Assembly (NCBI RefSeq): GCF_958295425.1
Contig: NC_081154.1
Coordinates: 9,975,766-10,039,765, forward strand
Length of the DNA stretch: 64,000 bases
From: Solea solea
Lineage: Eukaryota; Chordata; Actinopteri; Pleuronectiformes; Soleidae
Direction of reading: 5' to 3'
In this document: positions 1-12,619 of the stretch, piece by piece
How positions within the stretch are numbered: position 1 is the first letter of the stretch
How the letters are laid out: the number at the start of each line of letters is the position of its first letter
Made by a program: the position numbers and the translations under genes
Notes under the pieces: generated by a model
Told to the model about the DNA's origin: nothing
What the model saw: the letters and a program-made list of their open reading frames with translations, nothing else
Database searches by the model: none

Positions 1-1368
1 GTCTGCCCCGAGTAATACCAATGCACCGGTGCTCAAAGTGCTTCTTACAGGTCAGCCCTTCACTTATGTCGGGCATGAAAACTCTTTAATTAGTCGCTTT
101 TAAACAGGCAGGCATCCTGTAATTCCAGTATTCCTGATTTGATCGCCTACCACAGACTTCAATAGCATGCTGGAGCTCGAGCCAAAGACCAAAAATCATA
201 CTAAATTGGATATTTAAATACAATTAAGTTGCACATATAACTACAGACCCCCCAAAAAAAATCTGTCAATAGAGCTGTCTGAAAACAAGATGATTATCCA
301 GTTAAATGAATACACTGTGATATGAGGTTCCACCTTGACACTGTGCAGGACAAGTAAAACTCAAGGATGTGTTGCTTACAAATAAAAATATTGTACATTT
401 CGTCTTCACTCATGTGCAAGGAATCATATCAGTGCACTGATCATGGTCCCTCATATTTGTTGTGGTTAAGACAACCTCAGCTTCTGCATGTGTTCCTCTC
501 ATCTATGGTGATATGCCTTGTAATGCAGCTTTTCTATGTGATTAAGTACCTTTATCTCAATGACATGCACTTTTTTAAAAAGGGAAACCAAAATTCAAAC
601 ATGAGAGGCCATGATATGTTGGTTTGTAGGCAATAGAAGAACTCTGACAACATTCAAATCGCAGAAATCAACTTTTGCAATCCAATAACCTATTGGTTTT
701 CTATTGGTGGATGAATGGGCATCTGTATGCAGGCACTTTGAAACAGGTTAAATGGTGTACTTATTGCTCCCAAAGCCATTGTGCCTGTGAGTGTTGGTGG
801 AAAGTATTTGTGGCCAATGTGGAAACTTGAAAGCGACACATTCAGTCTGCATTTGACCCGCTTTTTCCCTATTTCGCGTCGGGCTATATAGCGCAACCTT
901 CAACTGTGACACCCGGGGTCTTAAATATCTATCTTTACAACAAAGTCACTTAAAGTTAATCACTGCAGAGTGAGTAAAGCCATCAGAGCCATAAATGTTG
1001 CTCAACGGTTAGAATTGTAATGACTCGTGGGCCTTCGCTAAAGTCAGGTGGAGCCAAACTGCTAAAGCTATTACAGGATGAGAGTCCCTGTGCTGCAGAA
1101 CATTAACTCAGATCCATCAGCACCAGCGCGGACGCAGACAAATAGTGTACACACGGAGACAGACGCACCGACACAGCCACACATTCTGGGGAAACTGACA
1201 CACACAGAGACATATTTATACACTTGGAGGACACCCACTGCAGGGCCGAGACAGATGTGACCGCTCTGACAGTCAGAAACGGAGCCACATCTGGGCGAAT
1301 GGTTAGGTATGTGGATGTTTCCCGGGAGTGTTCCCCTCTCCACCCGCGTAGGCTAAAGGTGCAGCGTC

Positions 1369-1369
<1 letters not shown>

Positions 1370-1399
<30 letters not shown>
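1370..1399. repeat. (GT)n microsatellite
   Basis: About fifteen uninterrupted GT units. Short open frames across it are translations of the repeat (alternating Cys-Val) and are not genes. Confidence 0.95.
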
Positions 1400-1401
<2 letters not shown>

Positions 1402-2384
1402 GAGCCGTGTTTCTCAGGTTTTCTCCTCACTCTCAAACAAGCGTCAAAGAGTCACATTCCGCGCAAACACCTCACTGCAAAGCTTTGAGTTCGGCGGGGA
1501 ATACAAGAGAGCCGCTCTCGCTCTGAAGAGCTGCCAAAGGAGGGGAAATGAGAATAAAACATGGTGCTGTAATGCAACCTTTCATATCACTTTTACCACT
1601 TGTGGGATGAGAGGCAGTGATAAAATAGAAAGTCCAGGCCAAGGTTGCGTCGACTCCCCTTTGCGTGTAACGAGGAAGGGGAATGCAGATGCATGAGGGG
1701 GATCAGACCTATTGCAGAGAAAACAGTAATTATTTGTATGATTTAGATGCCTGGGGAGTAAAAAAAGAGAAAGATACCAAGGGTGTATTTCTCTCTTCTC
1801 TCCACATCAGCCTACACTCAGAAAGGAACCCGGCAAAGGTAGTCTGCTGATTATACTCTGCTGTTTTGTAAGTGATACCCACATATTTGAGGAAAGAAAA
1901 TCTGGTTTACATAGAGACCAGTGAAGGTTTCATTGAACAGGAAATAAACCAGGTTTGCTGAGTGTCCTACTGCTGCAATTACACAGAACTCCCCCACCCT
2001 TCACACACACACACAGCACAACCTTATTCGATGTACAGATAGGCGAGATAGGTCCGACACCTCTGCCGCCACAATTTGACACAAGTAATTTAGAACTGGC
2101 CTTTTATGGAAGCCTGGAATATATTGCCTTGCCGGGACATAATAATAATGGCGGCGCATCAATCACATAGACCCTGTGCATACATTGTGTAATAAAGCTT
2201 ATCTCTGGGTGACACGGTCTGTCTGACTCGGCCCGCCAGCCGGAACGAGAACCATACGCGGGCTCTGCCATCAGGTGCTGGTTAACGCCGCATAAATATG
2301 CAGTTTAAAAGTCAATGACATTTTAATAAGCCAGAGCTGACGGCTTACACACAAACACACAGTTGTTTCCAGGGTCTCGGTATG

Positions 2385-2402
2385 AAAAAAAAAAAAAAAA
2401 AA
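2385..2402. repeat. Poly(A) run
   Basis: About 18 consecutive A bases. No SINE-like body is obvious directly upstream, so I do not call a retroposon tail. Confidence 0.9.
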
Positions 2403-3423
2403 GAGGGAGCCCAGGTCTACACAAAGTCATGCTGTGAGGAAGAATATTGTTTCTCTGAATATGTATACCCCCTCAGCTGCCATCACACATGCCCCCGCCC
2501 CCCTCCAAATTGTCAGACATCGGTGTCCCTTCCACTCCCCCCCACCCCTCCTGTCAAATGTTTCTATAATTTTTTCCAGGCGTTCACTGGATTCAGCTGC
2601 CTGCAAACTGCTTTGGCTCTCATCTCCACTTTCCATATTATTTAGAAGGGGCCCGTTTTTTGTTGACGTACGGCTCCGAAAGCTTGTTTTGCTGACTGTT
2701 CCTCGCTAGCAACCCTCAAAGTCCTCATTGTGTTCGCAGCGGACGCGCGCGTGATGTCATGCCCTCCCGTACACCTGGGAAATCCTAGGGGTTTATGTCA
2801 GAGTCTGTTTGGATGACGCGCCCCCGTAGGCGTCTCGCATGACTTGTGCGTTTGGGACAGCTTAGTGTTTGTTAGCGGTGATTCATGGCAGCAATGGGTG
2901 GGCTTTTGGAATTCCGCAGGAGAAAAAGGGGGCTGTCCGATTAATAACACCGAAGTGTGCGCTAATAAATCTATGAATTTGCAGAATGTGTCACAGCGAA
3001 ACTTCACTCATTAGAACTTGAATGTTCCCTATTCACATACGACTTTTCTGGTTAATGTCCAACGCATTACTGAACTATGTTCCACTAAGTCCACAGTCGA
3101 GGGCTGTGTTATTTCATTGCCACGGCTTCCACTCCACCATGTCAATCAAAGGGGAACGTCCGCTGTCATTGCGTCACAGCTTCAGACCGCCACTCGCGAC
3201 ATGACATAGATCAATAGACGGGACTATCGTGGCCCCGGATGGGCTGGAAAAACATCAGCTTCACAAACACACACACACACATTTTTCCGTCTGTTGAAGC
3301 AACACCGATTAGGTCGGTCGGGCCTTCTGTATCAACTGGGATATAACTGCAGTTGGTGACATCCCACTTTTAGTCCCCTCGTCTTTGGAAAGAATGCCTT
3401 CCAGCGTCAAGTAGTAATCCGAA

Positions 3424-3462
3424 GACTGCCACACACACACACCCACACACCCACACACACTG
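3424..3462. repeat. CA-rich imperfect microsatellite
   Basis: CA dinucleotides interrupted by CCCACA units. A shorter CA run lies at about 3267-3282. Confidence 0.85.
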
Positions 3463-5740
3463 TAGCATTTACTCTATTTGGATCTCCATTAGAGCCTGTC
3501 TTAGAGGGCATGAGTATCATTTTTGGTAGCCTCTGTTTACCCGCCGGCACCTACTGCACCACATTTAGCATGGCTCCTCGACACCCGGCCTATGGAGGAA
3601 TGTTGAGATGGATACAGACGGAGTGAGGGTTAATGGAGATGATCCTGCAAATGTGAACTGTCGCTCATTGTCACCGCGGCTTGGGCATTCTCGGCATTAG
3701 GGAGACGAGTGTGAGGATAAGGCTCATTGGAGTCCAAACTCCTTCCCTCTGAAACGACTGAGCTCAACATCACGTGTGACGTCGGCGTGACGATATCTGA
3801 GACGCTACTTGATGCAGCCAGTATAGCGGCGTGAAAGTGTACTAAAATCGGAAGTGTAGATAACAATGACAGTGTCCTCGACGTGCAACTTTAGCTCATC
3901 CGCTTCGTCAACAAGGAAACAGCGCGAGACACGGAGCTGTAAAACATTGTTATGGACAGACTTCAAAAGGCAGACAAATCACTGGTTAGTCAACAGTCAT
4001 TATGCTTTGTACGCATGTTTTAAATGCAGGGTTAGTGATATCTCATTAGGTGACAGCCAGTCCGACGATAAGCCGCAGTCAGACAGGATGAATCCCCGTC
4101 TCAGACACCACACCCAGTCCGGACCTGGATAAACACGTGCACTAACACTCACGAGCATGAACCTTTGCACATATGCATCATACATGTACAGTGCATGTAT
4201 ACATACACACACACTATCAGCTGTGACTGTGTGGATTTACCAGCTTGCCTTTGAAACTGTTTGTATGGCTTTCAGTTGAGCACAGTACTGTCTCACCTCT
4301 GATTGTAAAAAAAAATTAAATGAATAACCACAACAGATGATGCACTTGACCGTCTAATTACTCAGTGCCGTGTTGGCTTGAGAGGGTGGACTGTTTGTAC
4401 GGTTTACTGCACAGCAGTCGGCAATAATATATGAAGACATAAAGCCACTGTGATCACATTTTGCAGCTTGATAGCACTTATATGTGACGCCCGTAGCCTT
4501 TATTGTAACTTTACACTTAAAAACTAATTTCAGTGCTCAGTGCTAGCGGTGCTAAGAGACCCATAATGTATTATGGCACACAGTCCCGCGCTGCATTGAG
4601 GTCTTTGGATGGACATATACTGGTGTAGGTCTATGAATCATGTATTGGTTGCGAGCTATACAGTGTGTTTTTTGTTTGTTTTTAAATGCCAGATATTGAA
4701 AGTTATTCTGGAAAAATTCGCAAAATCATTTACTCACTGGACGTTTTCTGGCCCTTTTATGGTTAAAATCTTCAAAAAAGTCCAGAATGACATTTTAGGT
4801 GTTAAAGGGTTAATACTAGTTGGCTTGTTTAAGCACTAGTATACAGAAGAACATGGGTTTTCCACCATTAATGTAATAAAGGGAGTGGTTTGCAGTGGAA
4901 GTCTGTCTCTGTAAATGAATAAATGAATACAAAGGATAACATTTATTAACACTTATATCTGATCCTATTTTGTCACAATAACAACAACAAAAGTCTTTTA
5001 TGAGATGAGGTGTAGAGATTATAATATTTATAAAAATGATCATAATTTGAATAATAAAATGAAGCATGAGACAATCAGCATTCGTTGTAACTAACGTGTG
5101 TAGCATAGTCCGTGCAGGTTCAGTGTAATCAATGCAACTGCGACGTATAGTAATTCAAGTGTAACTAAACCCCCTTTTCTAAAATTGCCAGTTGCATAAT
5201 ATGAATGCAGTAGCTGGTGTTTGACCAGAGAGATGTACCCTTTTATAACTTTACACTAAACTGTGAAGATTTGCACCTGGATCAACAGATAACATTAATA
5301 AATACCCATATACACCGGTTTTCTGGAGCACAAACTTCCTGCTTTAGAGGCTTAATATTTAGATTTACCAGAAGTACCGTGCACACTTTCTACTACGTGG
5401 GGAAACAAGCAGGGGGAAGTGGGGGATGAAACACCTTCAAGGGCAAAGGACATGTTTTCGTGAACGTTTGTATGTCGCGACTAAGCCGCGGCCGATGACG
5501 GATATATTATCTCTTTGTTTACGCTGCGTCCTCGCCATATAACAGTTTATATTACACTCAAATCAATCTCTATCGTTTGCAGTGGAGTGTGCACTGGTGC
5601 GGACAGATGGGACATCTCCAAATGTAACAAAATGGCAACCTCTAAAGATGTCAAGTCCTCTCTAAACAAACCTGAAGGCTTTCCACTGGGGCTGCCTTGT
5701 GTCACCAACAGCTCCGACTCGTCAATGTCAAAGTGAAATG

Positions 5741-5808
5741 TCTCCTCTCCTCTCTCCTCTCCTCTCCTCTCCTCTCCTCTCCTCTCCTCTCCTCTCCTCT
5801 CCTCTCCT
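5741..5808. repeat. (CCTCT)n pentanucleotide tandem repeat
   Basis: About thirteen copies of the CCTCT unit with one irregular unit near the start. One strand is pure pyrimidine, so the tract has mirror-repeat and triplex potential. Confidence 0.95.
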
Positions 5809-6640
5809 TGAAGGAGCCTAAGTCACATATTAGAAACAGAATCTTGATCCAGACACATATTCCGTGTCAGGCCAGTGCACTGAGCCACATAATCCCTGGC
5901 GTGCCAAATGAGTACCTGCTTTGCTAACCCTTGATCTACGTGGGTTAGTGACATGAACTGGTTCAATTACATCCAAGCTTTTATGAGAGCGCAACAACAT
6001 GTTCTTTCAAAACCACCAGGATTTAAGGAGAGGCTTGTGTCTCAGACAGCACCCTGAAGTATTAAGGATTAGACATAATGGGGGGCCAGAATTGAGCTGA
6101 CCAGCTTTTATTAATGCACGGCCACATTTTGGCTTGTTGCGTGGTTTCATTCTAACCTCTGGCCCTGGAGGACAGTAAACACTCACCACAGCCACTGCTA
6201 GTATTTCAGCCATGAAGCTTGAGGTTAATGACTTCTTGGCCAAAGAGAAGGGTTTTGGACTGTTATATGCTGGAGTGATGCATCGAGTTAAAGAATATGT
6301 GAAATTACTCCTTGGTCAGTTTTAAAATAAAATTTGAGGTTTTTTTAGATATAGCATGTTTTTTTGTGGCCTAAAGCATTAAAATGTTATTGGGCAATAG
6401 CAAAAGCAGAATCGAGAGCATCTAATGTTGTCTACCGCTTATGATTGGATGGGGGTTGTGAGATATGTGCCTTTTACACACCTCCACATCTTCATCTTCA
6501 TGGTTTTCTGCAGAAGCAAGCAGCAACAGTTTTAGACCTCCGGTTATAGGAGCCTCACGGGAACACTGAGCATAATGGACAAAAAACTGATGAAACATCC
6601 ATTCCCTGACAGCCCAGTGTGTTGGCATGTGTTGTATAAA

Positions 6641-6653
6641 GGGGGGGGGGGGG
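6641..6653. repeat. Poly(G) run
   Basis: Thirteen consecutive G bases. A C run follows at about 6781-6794 and an A run at 6837-6854. Confidence 0.9.
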
Positions 6654-6914
6654 TTGCTCATATGTGTGTGTCTGTGTGCATCAGGCGTGTGGATAACTGC
6701 TCACTGGGGTCTTGTAGTAGGTTTCAGAAGGACTGGTTTTAATAAGAAACCTCTCCATCCTCTCTGCTCACCATTTCAAGCCCCCCCCCCCCCAAACCCC
6801 CAATCCCCTGCTTAACTGGCCACATTGGCGGAGATTAAAAAAAAAAAAAAAAAAGAAGCTGAGAAGATCCAAAGGACCAATTTCATTTCAAAACCCAATC
6901 CAGCAGTGCATGGG

Positions 6915-6932
6915 ATTTGCATAGCTAATTAG
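6915..6932. promoter_or_regulatory. Candidate enhancer core: octamer plus TAATTA
   Basis: A POU-type octamer ATTTGCAT (6915-6922) is followed after two bases by the palindromic homeodomain site CTAATTAG (6925-6932). Octamer plus homeodomain spacing of this kind is common in developmental enhancers. The surrounding 6860-7060 has no simple repeat. No target gene can be named from this window. Confidence 0.3.
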
Positions 6933-7383
6933 AGTTTAGAGTCTGTCTCGCCCCTTCTTTTCCTCTCCCCTCCTCTCTGGCTCTTCAGCGCTCGGCTTTG
7001 TACTGACAGCAAAGGGAGGCTGAGCCCCACGAGCAGACCTCTAAACTGAGCTTATCTGGCTAAATGAAACACCGTGTTTAATGTAAACTATTTTGTAGCA
7101 CATCACCAAGCTTCGGTGTCAGCTCAGACCACCTCTGGTGTTTGCTCTTTTTTTTTTTTTTTGGTTATAACTCCAGATACATTACCCTGTGTGACTGGCC
7201 TACTTTTCCTTCTACAGCAAAGGGAGGTTATTGTCCTTTATTGCTCTATTTGGGTTGTACAGCTATTGTAGAGTGTTGAATGGTGTAAAGACGAGTGTGC
7301 AGGCTATTTCACATCCTATCTAGCTACAATTGGTTATTAGAAAACATCAGGGATGGACATTGAATTCATTCTCAGTTATACTA

Positions 7384-7682
7384 ATGGCGTTTTTTCCACT
7401 AGTACAACCTCACCTCTGCACGATTTGGTTGGTTTTCTATTACAATATAGTACGTCCTCAACGTGGGCGGGGTCATCAAAGCCTTGACTTCATTTTTTAT
7501 GTGACAAACACAAACCAGTGACTAGTAAAGCAGTTGTTTTCAATTGAATTGAAAGATTGGTTCAGTAAAAAGTACCAGGTACCAGGTACTATGTCTAGTG
7601 GAAAAGCAAAATCACAGTGCCATGCCGTGCCGTGCCGTGCCGTGCCGACGTGAGTCAAGTCATGCCAGTGGAAACACGCCAT
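7384..7682. mobile_element. MITE-like element with terminal inverted repeats
   Basis: The left end reads ATGGCGTTTTTTCCACTAG. The right end, on the opposite strand, reads ATGGCGTGTTTCCACTGG, giving imperfect terminal inverted repeats of about 18 bp. Inside lie tandem GTGCC units (about 7618-7647) and repeated GGTACCA-like units (about 7573-7590). The element has no transposase frame and is about 300 bp long, so it would be non-autonomous. The ends resemble foldback or hAT-like elements that I recall as common in teleosts; the family is not assigned. No clear target-site duplication was found. Confidence 0.6.
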
Positions 7683-8935
7683 AAGTCTCTCCCACCACTC
7701 AGAGCAAAGTGTTTGCCCTTTTTCCTCTCTGCCTTTATCTTCCTAACTCAATCATTTACCCACTGGAGGCAGGTTAAATGAGCTTGCTCAATGAATTACA
7801 TTGTTCTTTGTCAATGACTGAGAAATAATGAGGTAAAGGTGAGGCAAGACAAAGAAATGGAGATGAATACAGAAAGTGATGGGGGGGCGGGGGGCGGGAA
7901 GAAAAGAATACTAATATGCATCCATGTGTAAGAGTGAGAAGTCAAATGCATGGGTATCACTCCGAGGCATTTTTCTGCCGCAAACCTTTACACCTAATTA
8001 CCCCTAAGTGCTCTCCTGAGCGGGCGTGAGGCAGGAGTCGCGCGATCACAATAGAGAGAACAGTCTGATGCATGTGTAAATGATCACGAGTGAAAAATAG
8101 TCCTTTTGGACCGAGTGGAAATGGATAATAAGGGTTCAAAAGTTCAGCAGGAGCATTAGAAACATAAAAATGCCAATTGAAAAGGACAATAGCTTTCCTA
8201 TTGATTTTCAACACTGAGAAAAATTGTATGATTCCAGGATTAAATGGAGGTAAATATAATCTGTATCCCCACAATGACGTGCGTCAGACAAATTCAAAAG
8301 TATTGTGACCGTCTTCGTCACTAATGTATGTAATAGCTGCTCAAATGACTTGAGGTTGAAGTCTTGTGCTGCAGGTTTGTTTGTGTCCATGTCCCTCCCT
8401 CCTCTTCCTCCTACTCATTTTCAGGTCGACCTCTTCGCCGCTCTGACTCTCCAGTGTCTCCGGGCAGACTTAACACGTGTGTGTTTTCCTAATCTCGCGC
8501 AAATTAGCCCCTCGTCGCAGATAAAATCCTCAAATCCTTTCGGCTGAGAAGAGCTTGAGCGAGCGCCGCTGGAAAACTCGGCCTCGTCATTTATTTTCAC
8601 AACGCGAGGGGGGGAAATATGCACGGGTTGTGTTTGTGGATGTGTTTAAGGCCCACGGCGTATATTTTCTAGGCGGGGAATTCCAACTTAGCCGACTGTG
8701 TGTCTGTTTGTGCTACACGTGTGTGTGTGTGTGTCCTGCAGCTGAGTTTGCACAGTGACTGCACGCTGTCGGCCTTCTTTCTGTGTGGGTCTCACACATC
8801 GGGGCCGCTGGACGTTAGGCGTAATGGGTGAAACAAATCACAGGCGGTATTAATCAGAGTGAAACAGTGCAGACCAGGCCTACAAATGATGGGCCAAACT
8901 TAGTTCAAATCCCTCCCCCTCCTCCAAACCCCCAA

Positions 8936-8957
8936 CCCCCCCCCCCCCCCCCCCCCC
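8936..8957. repeat. Poly(C) run
   Basis: About 22 consecutive C bases, an unusually long C/G homopolymer. It is difficult to sequence, so the exact length may be unreliable. A pyrimidine-rich stretch continues to about 9080. Confidence 0.9.
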
Positions 8958-9403
8958 GCATCTGTCTCCATTATTTTGCCCTCTCACTCTCTCTTAACAA
9001 GCCCTTTATCTTCCTCGCTTTCCCCACTATCGCGTTGCCTCCTCCTCCTCCTACGTTGCTATCTTATTTTCCCTCACTCACTATCTGTCTGCGTCCTTGA
9101 CTGCCGAGCTGCTCCTGTAAACAAGCCAAGGAATCACATCGTGGCATTCCCGAAACAACTCTGGATTTGATTTTACAACCCAATTAAAGTCGAGTAATAA
9201 ATCAGGAAGGCCCACAGGCACTTCTCGTTTTTTTACATCTTTTTTCTCGGTGGGCACCTCGATAAAAAAATTTAATTTTCTGTCCTGAGTTGCAAACAAA
9301 CAAATGACCAGGACCGGGTCCTTCTTTAAAGGATGTGAAGGAGACAACAGGAGCCTGTTTACAGTGCAAGAGACGCCACTGGGTGTCTTTGTGAGGAATG
9401 TCA

Positions 9404-9424
9404 ACACACACACACACACACACA
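9404..9424. repeat. (CA)n microsatellite
   Basis: About ten CA units, followed by further CA-rich sequence to about 9550. Confidence 0.9.
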
Positions 9425-9764
9425 TGCACGGACCAACGCACATGCATGGAGACACACTCTCACTCAGTCATGCAGTCATTCATTCCAATGTTGGCGCTCT
9501 CCGTACAGCATACACTCCACTCACTCCACACACGCACACACACGCGCCGCCTGTCCCGCCTAAATACAGTGCACGCTAAAGCTGTCACTAAAACAGAGGC
9601 ATTTGATTCATCAACAAAAGAATCAATAGTGGAATATTCTCCACTCTGCCGCTGTTCCATTAATCTGCCGGTAGATTAAAATGTCACACAGAGTAGCGAA
9701 CGGCAGCCAAGGCAAAGCTGTTTTTCATGCAGCTCTACGGCCCAGACAGTAATTGCATACGCTA

Positions 9765-9776
9765 ATCAATCAAAGG
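9765..9776. promoter_or_regulatory. Overlapping PBX/HOX-type and TCF/LEF-type motifs
   Basis: ATCAATCA (9765-9772), a PBX/HOX-like site, overlaps ATCAAAGG (9769-9776), a TCF/LEF-type site. ATTGCATAC lies just upstream at about 9752 and ATGCGCATGA just downstream. The surrounding 9690-10020 is free of simple repeats. This is motif reading only. Confidence 0.25.
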
Positions 9777-12074
9777 GATGCGCATGATAGTCATTTTTCA
9801 CTGCAAAGACAACAGGTTACGACGGCCTGTCAACTTAACCAGAGAAATGCGCGTTAATGACTTATCGATGGGCCGGCTGCGGTTGCTTTGACGCGCGGTG
9901 ATTTGAATGGAGGACGACGTGGATGAAAACCATCAAGCCACAAATTACAATTGGAGGATTATGTAAGGGATTTTAGAAGAGAAACCCCAGAGACAATGAA
10001 GCCGCTTGAAGTGAGTCTTTCCACTGGTTAGCGTATCTTCTGACTCCTTGTTAGACATCTCGTGGCAAACGTGAGATACTTGCTGGATCCGTTTATGAGC
10101 TCTTGGCGCTGACGTGACGATCTGGGAAGCTCAGCAGAGAAGGGAACAATCAGGGCGAATGCTCTGTGTGGTTGCACGAGTAGCTCTCTTACCAAAGAAA
10201 GACACTCAGAGCTTTGCTATTAAAGTTATTTCTGAAAAATACACACGCAAACAGTGTTATACTTGACGCTGCTGTAGTGATAAATGCAGCAAGCGTCCTA
10301 CAAAGACTGGACGACAAAGTTAATTCGGCCCCCGACAGACCCGTCAGACCAATGACGTTCCATATTATTGCTCCTGCCTCACAAAGGCGCCATTATGGTG
10401 CGCTGAGATGTCGCACGTATCCACAGAGCTGCTTTTTTTTACGTCTGCTTATTAACTTTGTGAAACTCCTGCTGTAAAGCCGGAGGCGTTGCAGGAGGAG
10501 GCATGAGACTAACCGGACCCCAGCTCAGCGCCCCGGTGCCAAACAACTGCCACGGCTCTTTGACGAATAAAGGACACAGCCTTTAAAAGTCCACGGGCAG
10601 GATTTGTGCTGTATCTATGTTATTGCTTTGTTTGGGCCAAACGGCGGAAGGAAAAATTATGAGTGGCAATTAGCGAGATAGAATGAGCACATATGGTCTG
10701 TCATGCATCATGGTTTTGGTGCTCCTGCGAAGACTTACTTCAAATGCTAGATGATGTGTCTCGCTGCAGAGAGTGTGGAGGTAGTGCGGTGCGTGTTAAG
10801 GGAGGAATCCGCTGCCAAGGTCAGTTTTACATGGTCATTATGTCATGCTTCTCGGCTCACTACAGTGCCTTTACTATTCGCCCTGGCTGACAGTCCTTCT
10901 CAGGACACACTTTGGATAGTGGAGAAGAATGGAGTGGATAATAGAACTGGGGTCACAGGGCAAGAGGCGCCAAAGACTTTCACAATTACACAGGTATCTC
11001 AACAATGTGCCGCTTTGTCTCCGCGGTGAAGGAGGCCGATATGAGGGCGAAGTCAAAATAAGGTCACTTTCGCAGTGAATCAAATGACGAATGTCCATCA
11101 AAGGGGGCCGTTTCCAAAAACTGTCAGGGACTAGAATCTATTCTGCGCCGCTTTAATACTCGACGCGATCCCCGATTCAAAGGACGCTCTGTGTCCCTCG
11201 CAAATCCGGCGCTGTCAAACTCACACGAGACACCCAATTTGTCACGTGTTTGATATGTTTTTTCAGCTGCGGCCTGTCTGAATATTTCCACTAAGTAAAC
11301 TTTAGGTAGGGAGGAATCCCACCTGTGCGAGCGAGGAGTGTTGCCATGGACAGAGAATAGTCGACTCCTACAACTCCGTCGCAGCTGTAGAGCAGCATCA
11401 ATACTCCGGGAGTGTTTTATTTGAACAGGTTTCTGTCGATTGCGTCATTGTTGTGGACTGAGAAAGAAAGAAAGAAAAAAAAAAGGTTGCTCACGTTATT
11501 AATGTTGTTATTGAGCAGATTTGCGTCGACAGGTTTCCTGCCGCCTTTGACGAATATCTGAAACGGCGTACTTGTCAGACCACGTTTGAGCTCGACGCGT
11601 CGTAAATGGAGAGAATATGCGCAGTGGAATTACAGGAAACGCCTAGAAGAAAGAAAGAAGAAATAGTTTGTGAATTTGTTCACATGCACAAATAAAAGAT
11701 GGATTCATACTTTTAAAGTGACGAGGAAACAGCAAGCAGCGTGAAAACAACTTTTAATTCAATCCAGAGCGCAATATACACGACCCCGAGGGGACATTTT
11801 TAATTTAATGACATTATTGTCAGCTTATGTGTTTAGTCATTTAGGAAATGTAAGCCCTCTTCTAAACTAAGACGTGACACATGACAAATGCTGCGCTCTA
11901 AACGTCAACATCTTTAATTTCCCTTTGTGTTGTTCCCAAACACGGCCTTACAGATGTCGAGCATGGCCGGCTATAAAGCCACAGATCAGTTTTACAAGGC
12001 ATGATCTGTCTAAGACGGCAACGTGAGAAGCTGCATATAAACAAAATCAATGAGACGGGGGGAAAAAAGGAACG

Positions 12075-12102
12075 GGAAGAAGAAGAAGAAGAAGAAGAAG
12101 AG
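12075..12102. repeat. (AAG)n trinucleotide repeat
   Basis: About nine AAG/AGA units in purine-rich sequence. Confidence 0.9.
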
Positions 12103-12602
12103 CAGAGACAAGACAGACAAATGGAACCCTACACTGCTATTTCTAATTATCTTTCGATGGGACAATCAGTCTGCTTAATTCCTTTTCTTTACGCATCGAT
12201 CTCGTGGCAGTCAACTCCGGAATCCAAGGCACAATCATGAGCCAGTGGCTTGAATTTAGTATCAAACCTCACAACCTGTGACTCACATGTGAGAATGCAA
12301 TAAAACAGCAATGTGTGAGACAAATCACAGCAGTGTTGGGGAAATAATAAAAACATATGGTGACTTGATGCCCTCTCCAGCTGGACCTGCAAAGTGCTGC
12401 CGGGATCTCCGTATGGAAGTGGCGACTTGTCAATGGGTGGCACTTCTCCTCGCTGCCATTATTATGTGGAGCAACTAAGTGGTTTAAGGCATCGGTTGGC
12501 ACTTAAATGTACTTCTGTGTGAAATGAAATGGTTTAGTGACATGGAAGTGGGGCCACAGGGGCTGTAAAGAAGAAAAAAGAAAAAGGACCACAGTGGGAC
12601 AC

Positions 12603-12619
12603 GGGGGGGGGGGGGGGGG
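12603..12619. repeat. Poly(G) run
   Basis: About 17 consecutive G bases. A shorter G run of about 12 bases lies near 14340-14351. Confidence 0.9.

Larger units (their letters stand above)
1..7383. other. Gene-free intergenic stretch, left edge
   Basis: I see no exon with recognisable protein similarity on either strand; the open frames are short and run through simple repeats. The stretch contains GT/CA microsatellites, mononucleotide runs (A near 2385-2402, G near 6641-6653, C near 6781-6794, A near 6837-6854) and a CCTCT tandem repeat. Two segments (about 2080-2345 and 2860-3010) are free of simple repeats and contain AT-rich homeodomain-like cores. They look like possible conserved non-coding DNA, but this cannot be tested without alignment. 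Confidence 0.6.

Noticed and set aside
9081..9455. 124-codon minus-strand open frame
   Set aside because: The start translates a CA microsatellite and the rest resembles no known protein.
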